Part shown: in pieces, positions 1 to 8,658 of the stretch
Position numbering within the stretch: the stretch's first letter is position 1
Layout: each line of letters opens with the position of its first letter
Source of the DNA: Clostridiales bacterium
GTDB taxonomy: Bacteria > Bacillota > Clostridia > Lachnospirales > Lachnospiraceae
Reading direction: 5' to 3'
DNA: 34,328 nucleotides
Assembly (NCBI GenBank): GCA_021201035.1
Contig: JAJQFQ010000069.1
Coordinates: 1-34,328 of the forward strand
Position numbers and translations under genes: made by a program
Notes under the pieces: model-generated
Databases searched by the model: none
Seen by the model: only the letters and a program-made list of their open reading frames with translations
Told to the model about the DNA's origin: nothing

Positions 1-748
1 TAAGGAAATGCTGCTGAACTACTGCAAGGCGAAGGGAATCAACGCTGCGGATATCAGCAAAACTGTTTATAAGGAAAAAGTTCAGAAGAAATACGGCTTT
101 AGGGACTGGGATTCCGTGCTGGCTGCCGTAGGACACGGCGGACTCCGGGAGGCTCAGATTATTAACCGTATGGTGGAGGAACAGAAAAAAGAAATCCGGG
201 TCAATGTGACAGATACGGAGATTCTGGAGAATGCGGGTGACAATCGGGAAAAGCTTCCGACGGAAAGCAATTCAAAGAAAAAAAGCGGTATCATTGTGAA
301 AGGCATAGCGGATGTGGCGGTACATTTTTCCAAGTGCTGCAGTCCGGTGCCCGGTGATGAGATCGTCGGCTTTGTGACCAGAGGAAGAGGAGTTTCGATT
401 CACCGCACGGACTGTATGAATATTATTCAGCTCCCGACGATGGATCGGGATCGTCTGATCGACGCGGAATGGCAGAACGGAGCGGCTGACGAGGAGACAG
501 GGCACGGAAATTACCTTGCCGAGCTGAAAATCTTTGCGAACAATCGAACCGGTCTTCTGGTGGATATCTCAAAGATATTCACGGAACGCGGGATTGATAT
601 TGTGACGATCAACTCTCGGACGAGCAAAAAGAATGTTGCGACAATCACAGTTTCATTTCACACGAAGGGGAAGGATGAACTGACTTCCCTGACGGAGAAA
701 CTGCGGCAGATCGAGAATATCTTTGATATAGAGAGAACAACGGCGTAA
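1..748 (+). CDS. relA: RelA/SpoT family (p)ppGpp synthetase/hydrolase, C-terminal part (5' truncated by window edge)
   Basis: Frame is open to the left edge. Contains the conserved C-terminal region (KSGIIVKGIADVAVHFSKCCSPVPGDEIVGFVTRGRGVSIHRTDC) followed by an ACT-like domain (AELKIFANNRTGLLVDISKIFTERGIDI). Confidence 0.93.
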   Translation, partial: KEMLLNYCKAKGINAADISKTVYKEKVQKKYGFRDWDSVLAAVGHGGLREAQIINRMVEEQKKEIRVNVTDTEILENAGDNREKLPTESNSKKKSGIIVKGIADVAVHFSKCCSPVPGDEIVGFVTRGRGVSIHRTDCMNIIQLPTMDRDRLIDAEWQNGAADEETGHGNYLAELKIFANNRTGLLVDISKIFTERGIDIVTINSRTSKKNVATITVSFHTKGKDELTSLTEKLRQIENIFDIERTTA

Positions 749-807
749 CGATATTTGTCTGGCAGGGTATTTTGTGCTGCCTGACGGTTTGATGAGGAGG
801 AATATTT

Positions 808-1563
808 GTGGAGCAGAAAGAAGTACGGGGACTGCTTGAAGAGGTGGCTGCGGGCAGTCTCGATGTGGAGCAGGCGATGCTCCGGCTCAAAGGAGCTCCT
901 TTTGATGATCTGGGATTCGCAAAGCCGGATTATCACCGCGCATTGCGGCAGGGGATCGCTGAGGTGATTTACGGTGCGGGAAAGACCCCGGCACAGATCG
1001 TGCAGATTGCTTCTCATATGCGCAGCCGCGGACAGGAAACGATATTGATTACACGAATGAGCGGGGAGACCGCGGCACTGGTGCGCCGTGAGCTTCCTCT
1101 TCAGTATGATGAACAAAGCCGCGTCGGTGTCATCGGAGAACAGCCGGAGCCGGACGGAGTCGGCAGGATCGTGGTCGCGACCGGGGGTACCAGCGACATA
1201 CCGGTGGCGGAGGAAGCGGCCCGCACGGCAGAGACTTTCGGGAACGAGGTTGTTCGTTTGTATGATGTGGGCGTAGCCGGGATTCATCGTCTGTTTGCCT
1301 GTCGGGAGGAGATCATGTCCGCGAGAGTGATCATCGCGATTGCGGGGATGGAAGGCGCACTTGCGTCCGTGATCGGGGGGATGGCGGACTGCCCGGTCAT
1401 CGCGGTGCCGACCAGTGTCGGCTACGGCGCCAGCTTCGGCGGTCTGTCGGCGCTGCTGTCCATGCTCAATTCCTGCGCGAGCGGAGTCAGCGTTGTAAAT
1501 ATCGATAATGGGTTCGGCGCCGGATATCTGGCGAGTATGATCAATCATCTGAGAGAAAAATAA
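808..1563 (+). CDS. larB: LarB, nickel pincer cofactor biosynthesis (AIR carboxylase-like)
   Basis: GTG start after GAGGAGG. Sequence [33 protein letters not shown]...[13 protein letters not shown]...[47 protein letters not shown] is typical of LarB. Confidence 0.92.
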   Translation: MEQKEVRGLLEEVAAGSLDVEQAMLRLKGAPFDDLGFAKPDYHRALRQGIAEVIYGAGKTPAQIVQIASHMRSRGQETILITRMSGETAALVRRELPLQYDEQSRVGVIGEQPEPDGVGRIVVATGGTSDIPVAEEAARTAETFGNEVVRLYDVGVAGIHRLFACREEIMSARVIIAIAGMEGALASVIGGMADCPVIAVPTSVGYGASFGGLSALLSMLNSCASGVSVVNIDNGFGAGYLASMINHLREK

Positions 1564-1641
1564 GCCGTAGGCTTCTGAACTGAGCACGGCAGGTTTTTGT
1601 TCAATGATAACAGAGTCAGCAGGAAGGGCGGTGATCAGGTC

Positions 1642-2514
1642 TTGTTAAAATATGAGGGGGCGGTGTACCGGCCGCCCAGTGAGGCGAGAAGTCTTATTGT
1701 GCAGCTGACAATCGGATGTTCGCATAACCGTTGTACGTTTTGCACCATGTATAAGGATAAGAGATTTCGGATTCGTTCTTTGGCGGAGATAAAAGCGGAT
1801 TTTACAGAGGCGAAAGCGTATTACGGCGGTCATGTCAGAAGAATTTTCCTGGCGGACGGAGATGCGCTGGTCATGCGTACACCGGATCTTCTGGAAATCC
1901 TGGATTTTGCGAAAGGCTGTTTCCCTGATGCGGAGCGGATCACTTCTTATGGTACACCGGCTGATATCAATCGGAAAAGCGAGGATGAGCTTGTACAGCT
2001 GCGCCGGGCGGGTCTTGAGATGATTTATCTGGGAGCGGAATCGGGAGATGCCGTGACGCTCGAAAATGTCTGCAAAGGTGCGAGCAGGGAAGAGATCATA
2101 GCGGCCGGACGCAAACTGCGGGTATGCGGGATCAAAAGCTCAGTGACCCTGATCTCCGGCCTGGGAGGCAGGGAACGCCTGACGGAACATGCTGTTGAAT
2201 CAGCGGATCTGATTTCACAGATACAACCGGATTATGTGGGATTTTTGACACTTATGCTGGAGCGGGATGCTATGATTATGGAAGAGATCAATGCCGGGAG
2301 GCTGACGCTGTTGCAGGCGGAGGATGTGGTGGAGGAGATGCGGCTGTTCCTGCAGAATGTGGATGCGGAGGGGACGGTGTTCCGTTCGAATCATGCTTCG
2401 AACTATATCGTTCTGAAAGGCACGTTGAACGAAGATATTCCGCATATGCTGAGGTATCTGGATGAAATAAAGGAACAGAATCGGTTTCACCCGGAGCGGG
2501 CGCGGCGCTTGTAG
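1642..2514 (+). CDS. Radical SAM protein
   Basis: CxxxRCxFCxMY-type cluster motif (GCSHNRCTFCTMYKDKRF) and SAM barrel features (YLGAESGD). Longest ORF begins at 1597; a TTG at 1642 is the likelier start. Confidence 0.85.
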   Translation: MLKYEGAVYRPPSEARSLIVQLTIGCSHNRCTFCTMYKDKRFRIRSLAEIKADFTEAKAYYGGHVRRIFLADGDALVMRTPDLLEILDFAKGCFPDAERITSYGTPADINRKSEDELVQLRRAGLEMIYLGAESGDAVTLENVCKGASREEIIAAGRKLRVCGIKSSVTLISGLGGRERLTEHAVESADLISQIQPDYVGFLTLMLERDAMIMEEINAGRLTLLQAEDVVEEMRLFLQNVDAEGTVFRSNHASNYIVLKGTLNEDIPHMLRYLDEIKEQNRFHPERARRL

Positions 2515-2627
2515 CAGAGACGGTCTTTTCATCTTGTCTGCGGAATCCGGCTATCGATCGGAGGGAGTGTTGGATGCAGTGGATTTTATATTATAAATTC
2601 AATGACAAATCGGATATAAAGCGTTAA

Positions 2628-2681
2628 TATGATGAGGAGGATTGTGGCAGCACGAAGTGCGGAACAATCCTCAGGTATCAT
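2628..2681. other. Long imperfect intergenic stem-loop
   Basis: TATGATgagGAGGATTGTggcaGCACgaaGTGCggaACAATCCTCaggtATCATA: 9-bp perfect stem (2637-2645 / 2664-2672) with inner GCAC/GTGC and outer TATGAT/ATCATA arms; no T-tract follows. Confidence 0.6.
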
Positions 2682-2744
2682 AGGGGTCAAGTGCTTTGGC
2701 TTCAACATTATCCAGGTATATGTAAGATGAAGGGAGGCGGTCAT

Positions 2745-3179
2745 ATGTATCCTGTACTTGATAAGCACATGACCGGACGGCGTATTCGGAGACTCATGGA
2801 TTCCAGGGGGATTTCCGTAAAGGATGTACAGCAGTATCTTGGGCTTTCATGTGTGCAGAGTGTTTACCATTGGCTGGACGGTTCCAGCATGCCAACGCTT
2901 GACAATATCTATGCGCTGAGCGAGCTGCTTCAGGAGCCTGTTGATGCCATGCTGTGCGGGAACAGGACACTTTGCGAGCCGGCTGACGTTATGCTGTGCG
3001 GGGACGAGGGGGTTCAGGAACCGAATTCACTTTGTCGGTTTGGGACGTATGGCAGGTATGGCGGGTATGCGCGGAGATATTATTCGCTGCTGCAGAGCAC
3101 TGCAGGACTATCGGATGGCATATGTATGATTTGGTTCCCGCAGGCAGAACTGGATGTGTATATATCATCTGTTGCGTGA
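2745..3179 (+). CDS. Small XRE/Cro-like HTH protein with repeated Cys-containing tail
   Basis: AGGGAGGCGG RBS before ATG at 2745. HTH pattern GRRIRRLMDSRGISVKDVQQYLGLSCVQSVYHWLDGSSMPTLDNIYALSELL. Confidence 0.72.
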   Translation: MYPVLDKHMTGRRIRRLMDSRGISVKDVQQYLGLSCVQSVYHWLDGSSMPTLDNIYALSELLQEPVDAMLCGNRTLCEPADVMLCGDEGVQEPNSLCRFGTYGRYGGYARRYYSLLQSTAGLSDGICMIWFPQAELDVYISSVA

Positions 3180-3239
3180 TGCGATTACGAACAGATGAGG
3201 TATGATATTATCTGAGAAATATGCGTAGGAGGATTAAAA

Positions 3240-3767
3240 ATGAGGATTTTAGCGATTTCAGGGAGTCCGAGAAAGGGCGGCAACACAGATATCATGGTGG
3301 AGACTTTTGCGCAGGCGGCACAGAAGAAGGGACATGTCTGTCAGATTGTTTATCTGAGTGAGACACATCCGCAGCCCTGTCTGGCTTGCAATGCCTGTCG
3401 TAACCATCCGGACGGACGCTGTGTGCAGCAGGATGATATGCAGGGCATTTATGAGAAGATGCAGCAGTCGGACATGATCGTTCTGGCGTCTCCGCTCTAC
3501 TATTTTACGGTGTCAGCGCAGCTGAAGGCATTGATCGACCGTTTTTACGCGCCGGGCAGCAGAGGAAAGAGCATTAAAGCGGCCGCTCTTTTGATGGACT
3601 CCGGTTCACCGGGATATGACGGCGCGGTTTATCTGTACCGCCGCAGTGTGGATTTCCTTGGCTGGAAGGATATGGGCACGGTACTGATTCCGGGGATGAA
3701 AGAGAAGGGCGCGATGGCGCACTGTCCGCAGCTGCAGGAGGTTGTGGATTTTGCAGAGAGTTTGTAA
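3240..3767 (+). CDS. NADPH-dependent FMN reductase / flavodoxin family protein
   Basis: N-terminal MRILAISGSPRKGGNTDIMVETF, plus CLACNACRNHPDGRCVQQDDM and ASPLYYFTVSAQLKALIDRFY typical of iron-sulfur flavoprotein-like NADPH-dependent FMN reductases. Confidence 0.92.
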   Translation: MRILAISGSPRKGGNTDIMVETFAQAAQKKGHVCQIVYLSETHPQPCLACNACRNHPDGRCVQQDDMQGIYEKMQQSDMIVLASPLYYFTVSAQLKALIDRFYAPGSRGKSIKAAALLMDSGSPGYDGAVYLYRRSVDFLGWKDMGTVLIPGMKEKGAMAHCPQLQEVVDFAESL

Positions 3768-3867
3768 TCGCAGGTTGAACTCGTGCTCAAAGAAGATTTG
3801 TTTTTGCTTCAGATAAATCAGCCTGATGGCATCCCAAGAATAAATTCCCATATTTCGTGAGATTATT

Positions 3868-3912
3868 AAAAATCGCTCCAACGCCCGTATTCAAGGTCTG
3901 GAGCGATTTTTT
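3868..3912. terminator. Bidirectional Rho-independent terminator
   Basis: AAAAATCGCTCCA (3868-3880) / TGGAGCGATTTTT (3899-3911) perfect inverted repeat flanked by A and T tracts, between convergent genes. Confidence 0.85.
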
Positions 3913-3983
3913 AACTATACCAATTTCAAAGACAGGACTGTATGATAGATTACAGGTGGTTTTTACAAACTGTTTGGAGATCA

Positions 3984-4533
3984 TCATGATTCCATTTGTT
4001 TTCCGAGAAAACCGGCAGCGGTCTGAACAAGTTTTTCCTGTGTACTGCCGGATGTCTCCCGTTCTTCTCTGCTGTACATAATGACGGCGCCGACGGCGTC
4101 GCCTTCGCTGATGATGGTGCTGATGGCCTGTGTCTGATAATCAGAATGGTCGTCTGCGGTGATTTTTACAAAATTTTCGTCATTTTTTTGCGGCTACCCG
4201 ATGGATGCGGTTCTGTATCATTGATTCTAATTGCTGACTGATCTGTTTCCCGTCATAATCTTTTTTTCCGTTTCCGGCGGCGGCAATGATATGGTCGCGG
4301 TCGCTGATGCAGACGAGACAGCCCATAGTCTGGGCCAGACTTTCCGCGTACTGACCGGCAAATGCGGAGAGTTCTCCAATGGGAGAGTATTTTTTCAGGA
4401 TGATTTCACCCTCACGGTCGGTGTAGATTTCCAATGGGTCCCCTTCACGGATCCGCAGCGTGCGGCGGATCTCTTTTGGAACGACGACACGGCCTAAATC
4501 ATCGATGCGCCGCACGATTCCTGTAGCTTTCAT
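3984..4533 (-). pseudogene. spoVT: SpoVT (AbrB-family sporulation regulator), frameshifted at an A7 tract
   Basis: MKATGIVRRIDDLGRVVVPKEIRRTLRIREGDPLEIYTDREGEIILKKYSPIGELSAFAGQYAESL... from 4533. The frame hits TGA at 4182-4180 immediately after seven A's. Removing one A continues as NDENFVKITADDHSDYQTQAISTIISEGDAVGAVIMYSREERETSGSTQEKLVQTAAGFLGKQMES* ending at 3984, matching the SpoVT GAF-like C terminus. Confidence 0.85.
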
Positions 4534-4617
4534 AGTTGTTTCCTCCGTTTGCGATTTGTTATTCTCAATGATACTATTATCTGTAAACGGAGGAATTCTA
4601 TACCGGAGGTTTTTCAT

Positions 4618-4875
4618 TCAATGTCTAGTTGACGTAAATTCTTGACACGGCATCCGAAAGGGTATAATGTAAAAACAATCCGAGGGAACGTCGGCAAGAT
4701 GCGCTTTCATGTCCATATCAAAGAACTGCGCCATCTGAGCGCCCCACATTTCTTCGAACTCCGGTGTGCACTGCTCTGTCGGATTAAAACGGCAGGGTCC
4801 CTCATAGTAATACTTGTGAACAAGCCCGAGATAAATGGGACGGATGTTCAGTTTGATGTCAATACCTTTTTGAAT
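4618..4875 (-). CDS. Short, probably truncated protein fragment (86 aa)
   Basis: MIQKGIDIKLNIRPIYLGLVHKYYYEGPCRFNPTEQCTPEFEEMWGAQMAQFFDMDMKAHLADVP with a good RBS (GAAGGAGGAATCATTCATG). The C-terminal ~20 residues look non-native. Confidence 0.45.
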   Translation of the reverse strand: MQKGIDIKLNIRPIYLGLVHKYYYEGPCRFNPTEQCTPEFEEMWGAQMAQFFDMDMKAHLADVPSDCFYIIPFRMPCQEFTSTRH

Positions 4876-5017
4876 CATGAATGATTCCTCCTTCGTTTTT
4901 AAGTACATTCATTATAAATTGAGGAGGAAAAACCGGAAAGGTAAAGAATGTATCTGATTAAATTATGTTTTTTTGAAATAAGATACAAATTGTACCATAT
5001 GAAATTCCTTTTGGGAT

Positions 5018-5371
5018 TTATGCAGTCTGTTCGTGGCTCATATCCAACAGATCCAAAATTATATTGTCCGATACAGTTCCGTCAAGAAGAATGCTGAGCC
5101 AGTGTGTTTTGTTCATGTGATATGCCGGAAAGAATCCCGGTGACCGGCAGAGTTGGCTGATCATTTCCGGTTCACATTTTATATTCATGATTTCCGCAGA
5201 ACCGGATCCGGGCAGACCGAGTTTTTCTTTTGGGACATCCATAATAATACCGTACCATTTGTTGTTAGCCTGATGACGCAGCACGGCATAGGACGGATAT
5301 TTTACCCAGAGGTATTCCGGGTTTGTTTTGTGTTTTTTGTATACATAGTCAAAAATCTGTTGTCTGTTCAT
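5018..5371 (-). CDS. MmcQ/YjbR family protein
   Basis: MNRQQIFDYVYKKHKTNPEYLWVKYPSYAVLRHQANNKWYGIIMDVPKEKLGL...INIKCEPEMISQL-type pattern and HMNKTHWLSILLDGTVSD are characteristic. Confidence 0.9.
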   Translation of the reverse strand: MNRQQIFDYVYKKHKTNPEYLWVKYPSYAVLRHQANNKWYGIIMDVPKEKLGLPGSGSAEIMNIKCEPEMISQLCRSPGFFPAYHMNKTHWLSILLDGTVSDNIILDLLDMSHEQTA

Positions 5372-5497
5372 GGAAGTGCTTTCCGTAGTATCATACTATT
5401 TTGATGTTCAAATCATGTGATGTTCTGATTTTACTCTGAAATGACGGATGATTCAACAGAAAATCAGAGATAATTATGAAACAAATAGAAATAACAG

Positions 5498-5521
5498 AAA
5501 GTACCGGTTAAAGTACCGGTT
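5498..5521. repeat. Exact 12-bp tandem duplication AAAGTACCGGTT x2
   Basis: 5498-5509 and 5510-5521 are identical; each contains the palindrome ACCGGT. Lies 14 bp upstream of a -35-like element. Confidence 0.9.
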
Positions 5522-5535
5522 TAGAGAGACAGTCG

Positions 5536-5564
5536 TTGCCATTTGACAGGATATCGTGTATAAT
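5536..5564 (+). promoter_or_regulatory. Candidate sigma-A promoter of the metH operon
   Basis: TTGCCA (5536-5541), 17-bp spacer, TATAAT (5559-5564). Confidence 0.6.
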
Positions 5565-5612
5565 TCCGAAAAGAGCAATTTCCCTGACAGGGAATATACG
5601 GAGGAATATATC

Positions 5613-6278
5613 TTGATCACAGCGCGGATGCCTGATCTGAATTATAACGAAATACTGATGTACCTCGGCCACCGCGGGCAGGAGGTGACGCCGGAGATAG
5701 AGCGGCAGATACGGACCTGCATGGGAGAAGTGAGAGACGCAGCAGTTCCCCGACTGGTTTACAGTCGTCTGCCGGTGAAGGAAGGTCAAATCAACAATTT
5801 CCCGATGGAGGGACAGGATATCCGCGGGGTGCTGCATCCCTGTTGCGAGGCGGTGCTTTTGGCGGTGACAATCGGAGCCCGGGTAGAGCAGATTTTGATG
5901 CGGTATGAGGTGACAAATATGGCGGATGCGGTGATTATGGATGCCTGCGCCAGCGTAGCCGTGGAAAATGTCTGCGATCAGTTTGAGGAGGAGATGCGGG
6001 AACAGCTGGAAAACGAAGGGCTTTTTCTGACCAGTCGTTTCAGCCCCGGTTACGGGGATCTTCCGATTGATACGCAGATACGGATGTGCGAGGTTTTGAA
6101 TACTTCCCGCCGCATCGGCCTGACTGTGACGGATCGTTATATCATGGTTCCGAGGAAGTCGGTGACGGCCGTTATGGGTATTTCAAAGAAACCGCAGGAA
6201 TTGAGAAAACGCGGCTGCGAGGCATGCGGCATGTTTTTAAACTGCCCCTACAGAAAGAGAGGAATTGTCTGTGAATAA
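5613..6278 (+). CDS. Vitamin B12-dependent methionine synthase activation-domain protein
   Basis: TTG start preceded by CGGAGGAATATATC. Sequence ...SRFSPGYGDLPIDTQIRMCEVLNTSRRIGLTVTDRYIMVPRKSVTAVMGI matches the MetH activation-domain SAM-binding region (RxxxGY). Confidence 0.88.
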   Translation: MITARMPDLNYNEILMYLGHRGQEVTPEIERQIRTCMGEVRDAAVPRLVYSRLPVKEGQINNFPMEGQDIRGVLHPCCEAVLLAVTIGARVEQILMRYEVTNMADAVIMDACASVAVENVCDQFEEEMREQLENEGLFLTSRFSPGYGDLPIDTQIRMCEVLNTSRRIGLTVTDRYIMVPRKSVTAVMGISKKPQELRKRGCEACGMFLNCPYRKRGIVCE

Positions 6279-8658
6279 AGTTATGATACTGGATGGAGCC
6301 ATGGGAACGATGCTGCAGAACGCGGGCCTTGCGCTGGGAGACCGGCCGGAGGTGTTCGGCATGGAGCATCCGGAGATCCTGGAGCGGATCCAGCGGGAAT
6401 ATGTGAACGCAGGCAGTGATGTCATTTATGCCAATACATTCGGCGCGAATGCGCATAAATTACGCGGCACGGGTCATACGGTGCAGGAGTTGCTGGAAGC
6501 GAATGTGGCCGCAGCCCGGCGTGCGGCGGGTTCTCATGTGAGGGTAGCCCTGGATGTCGGACCGATCGGCGAATTGATGGAGCCGTTGGGGACGCTTTCT
6601 TTTGACGACGCATATGAGATATATAAGGAACTGGTTGTTGCCGGAGAGCGCGCGGGGGCGGATCTGATTGTATTTGAGACTATGACGGATCTGTATGAGG
6701 TGAAGGCAGCTGTGCTGGCGGCTCGAGAGAATACACAGCTTCCCGTCTGGGTGACCATGAGCTTTGAGGCGACCGGGCGCACCTTTACAGGTACATTGGT
6801 GTCCTCCATGGCGGCGACGCTGGATGGTTTGGGGGTGGATGCCATGGGCATCAACTGTTCGCTCGGACCGGATGAAATTTTCCCGTTAATTAAGGAAATG
6901 AAAAAATGGACGAACCGGCCGCTGATCGTAAAGCCGAACGCCGGATTGCCGGATCCGGCGACCGGAGAATATGATATGGGAGCGGAGGAGTTTGCGCAGC
7001 AGATGCGGCCGTTTCTGGAGCTCGGCATCTCGATGGCGGGCGGCTGCTGCGGGACGACGCCGGAGTTTATTGAGCGGCTTGCAGCAGTGGCGGCGGAGGC
7101 AGAGGAAGCTGCCGGAGATGAGACCGGACAGACGGATAAGGGGTGTCCGGCTGATGCGGACAAATCATTTCTTCGCCGCGGCGTCTGCTCCGCCGGGAAG
7201 ATGGTGGATTTCGACGGTGTGCGCGTCATCGGCGAGCGCATCAACCCGACGGGAAAAAAGCGTTTTGCCCAGGCGCTGCGTGAGCATGATCTGAACTATA
7301 TCATGGAGCGCGCCATTGAGCAGGCGGAGGCCGGGGCGGATATTCTGGATATCAATGTCGGCCTGCCGGGACTGGATGAGCCGCGGATGATGGTGGACGT
7401 GGTGCAGGCGGTACAGAGCGTGGTTGATCTGCCGCTGCAGATCGATTCCTCTGATCCGGCGGCGATTGAGGCGGGACTTCGCATGTGCAGCGGACGTGCC
7501 ATCGTGAATTCCGTGAACGCGGAGGATGAAGTTCTGGAGAATGTACTTCCGATCGTGAAAAAATACGGCGCGGCGGTGGTCGGACTGACAATGGATAAAT
7601 CCGGCATTCCGGACACTGCCGGACGACGATTTGAGTTGGCGGAGAAGATTCTGAAGGCGGCGCTTGCCATCGGCATTCCGCGGGAGGATGTGCTGATCGA
7701 CTGCCTGACGCTGACAATCTCAGCGCAGCAGGAGCAGGCGGCCGAGACTCTGAAAGCGGTGCGGATGGTGCATGAACGTCTGGGGCTTCATTGTGTGCTG
7801 GGCGTCAGCAATATTTCTTTCGGATTGCCGAAGAGGAATCATATCACGACCAGTTTTCTGACGCAGGCGATGCAGTGCGGACTGGATCTGCCGATCATCA
7901 ACCCGAATCAGGCGGAGATCATGGACACGGTTGTTTCTTTTCGTGCGCTTTCCGGCGAGGATGCGCAGTGTGCGGCTTATATCGAGAGGTTCGCCGGGGC
8001 AGAGGAGGATAAGAAATCTTTTCCGGCTGCGCCAAAGGAGATGACGGTGGAATCTGCCGTCCTTAAGGGGTTGAAGCAGGAAACCAGAGAACTGACCGCA
8101 AAGCTTCTGGAGACGATGAGTGAACTGGATGTGATCAATACAAAACTCATTCCCGCTCTGGATGTGGTGGGGGACAAATATGAAAAACAGCAGATTTTTC
8201 TTCCGCAGCTGATCAACTCCGCCAACGCGGCCTGTGCCGGATTTGATCTGATCAAGGAGCGGATCGCGAAGCGCGGTGGGGAGAGCGTTTCCAAAGGCAA
8301 GATCATCATGGCGACGGTCGAGGGTGATATTCACGACATCGGCAAAAATATCGTCCGTGTTGTATTGGAAAATTACGGCTACCGGGTGATCGATCTGGGA
8401 CGGGATGTGCCGGTGCAGAAGGTGGTGGATACGGCCATCGCGGAGGATGTGCGGCTGATCGGGTTATCAGCATTGATGACGACTACGGTGGTTTCCATGA
8501 AAAAGACGATTGAGGCGCTTCGCGCGTCGGGACATGACTGCAAGGTGTTCGTGGGAGGTGCGGTTCTGACGCCGGAATATGCGGAGGAGATCGGCGCGGA
8601 TTATTATACGAAGGATGCAAAGGCATCTGTGGATGTGGCAAAGGAGGTGCTGGGGTAA
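6271..8658 (+). CDS. metH: Cobalamin-dependent methionine synthase lacking its activation domain (Hcy, pterin-binding, B12-binding domains)
   Basis: MILDGAMGTMLQ, GINCSLGPDE, GGCCGTTPEF (Zn/Hcy domain); VIGERINPTGKKRF...DINVGLPG (pterin-binding); EGDIHDIGKNIVRVVLENYGY (DxHxxG B12 motif). Starts within the 3' end of the upstream gene. Confidence 0.95.
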   Translation: MNKVMILDGAMGTMLQNAGLALGDRPEVFGMEHPEILERIQREYVNAGSDVIYANTFGANAHKLRGTGHTVQELLEANVAAARRAAGSHVRVALDVGPIGELMEPLGTLSFDDAYEIYKELVVAGERAGADLIVFETMTDLYEVKAAVLAARENTQLPVWVTMSFEATGRTFTGTLVSSMAATLDGLGVDAMGINCSLGPDEIFPLIKEMKKWTNRPLIVKPNAGLPDPATGEYDMGAEEFAQQMRPFLELGISMAGGCCGTTPEFIERLAAVAAEAEEAAGDETGQTDKGCPADADKSFLRRGVCSAGKMVDFDGVRVIGERINPTGKKRFAQALREHDLNYIMERAIEQAEAGADILDINVGLPGLDEPRMMVDVVQAVQSVVDLPLQIDSSDPAAIEAGLRMCSGRAIVNSVNAEDEVLENVLPIVKKYGAAVVGLTMDKSGIPDTAGRRFELAEKILKAALAIGIPREDVLIDCLTLTISAQQEQAAETLKAVRMVHERLGLHCVLGVSNISFGLPKRNHITTSFLTQAMQCGLDLPIINPNQAEIMDTVVSFRALSGEDAQCAAYIERFAGAEEDKKSFPAAPKEMTVESAVLKGLKQETRELTAKLLETMSELDVINTKLIPALDVVGDKYEKQQIFLPQLINSANAACAGFDLIKERIAKRGGESVSKGKIIMATVEGDIHDIGKNIVRVVLENYGYRVIDLGRDVPVQKVVDTAIAEDVRLIGLSALMTTTVVSMKKTIEALRASGHDCKVFVGGAVLTPEYAEEIGADYYTKDAKASVDVAKEVLG

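Noticed and set aside
658-1587. 309-aa minus-strand ORF antisense to larB
   Set aside because: Shadow ORF of a confidently identified gene; no recognisable domain and unusual composition.
5522-5612. SAM or cobalamin riboswitch upstream of the metH operon
   Set aside because: I looked for the conserved core sequences and did not find them; the leader is too short.
6534-8334. Several 120-236-aa minus-strand ORFs antisense to metH
   Set aside because: Mirror frames of a GC-rich conserved gene; Ser/Pro/Arg-rich low-complexity translations.
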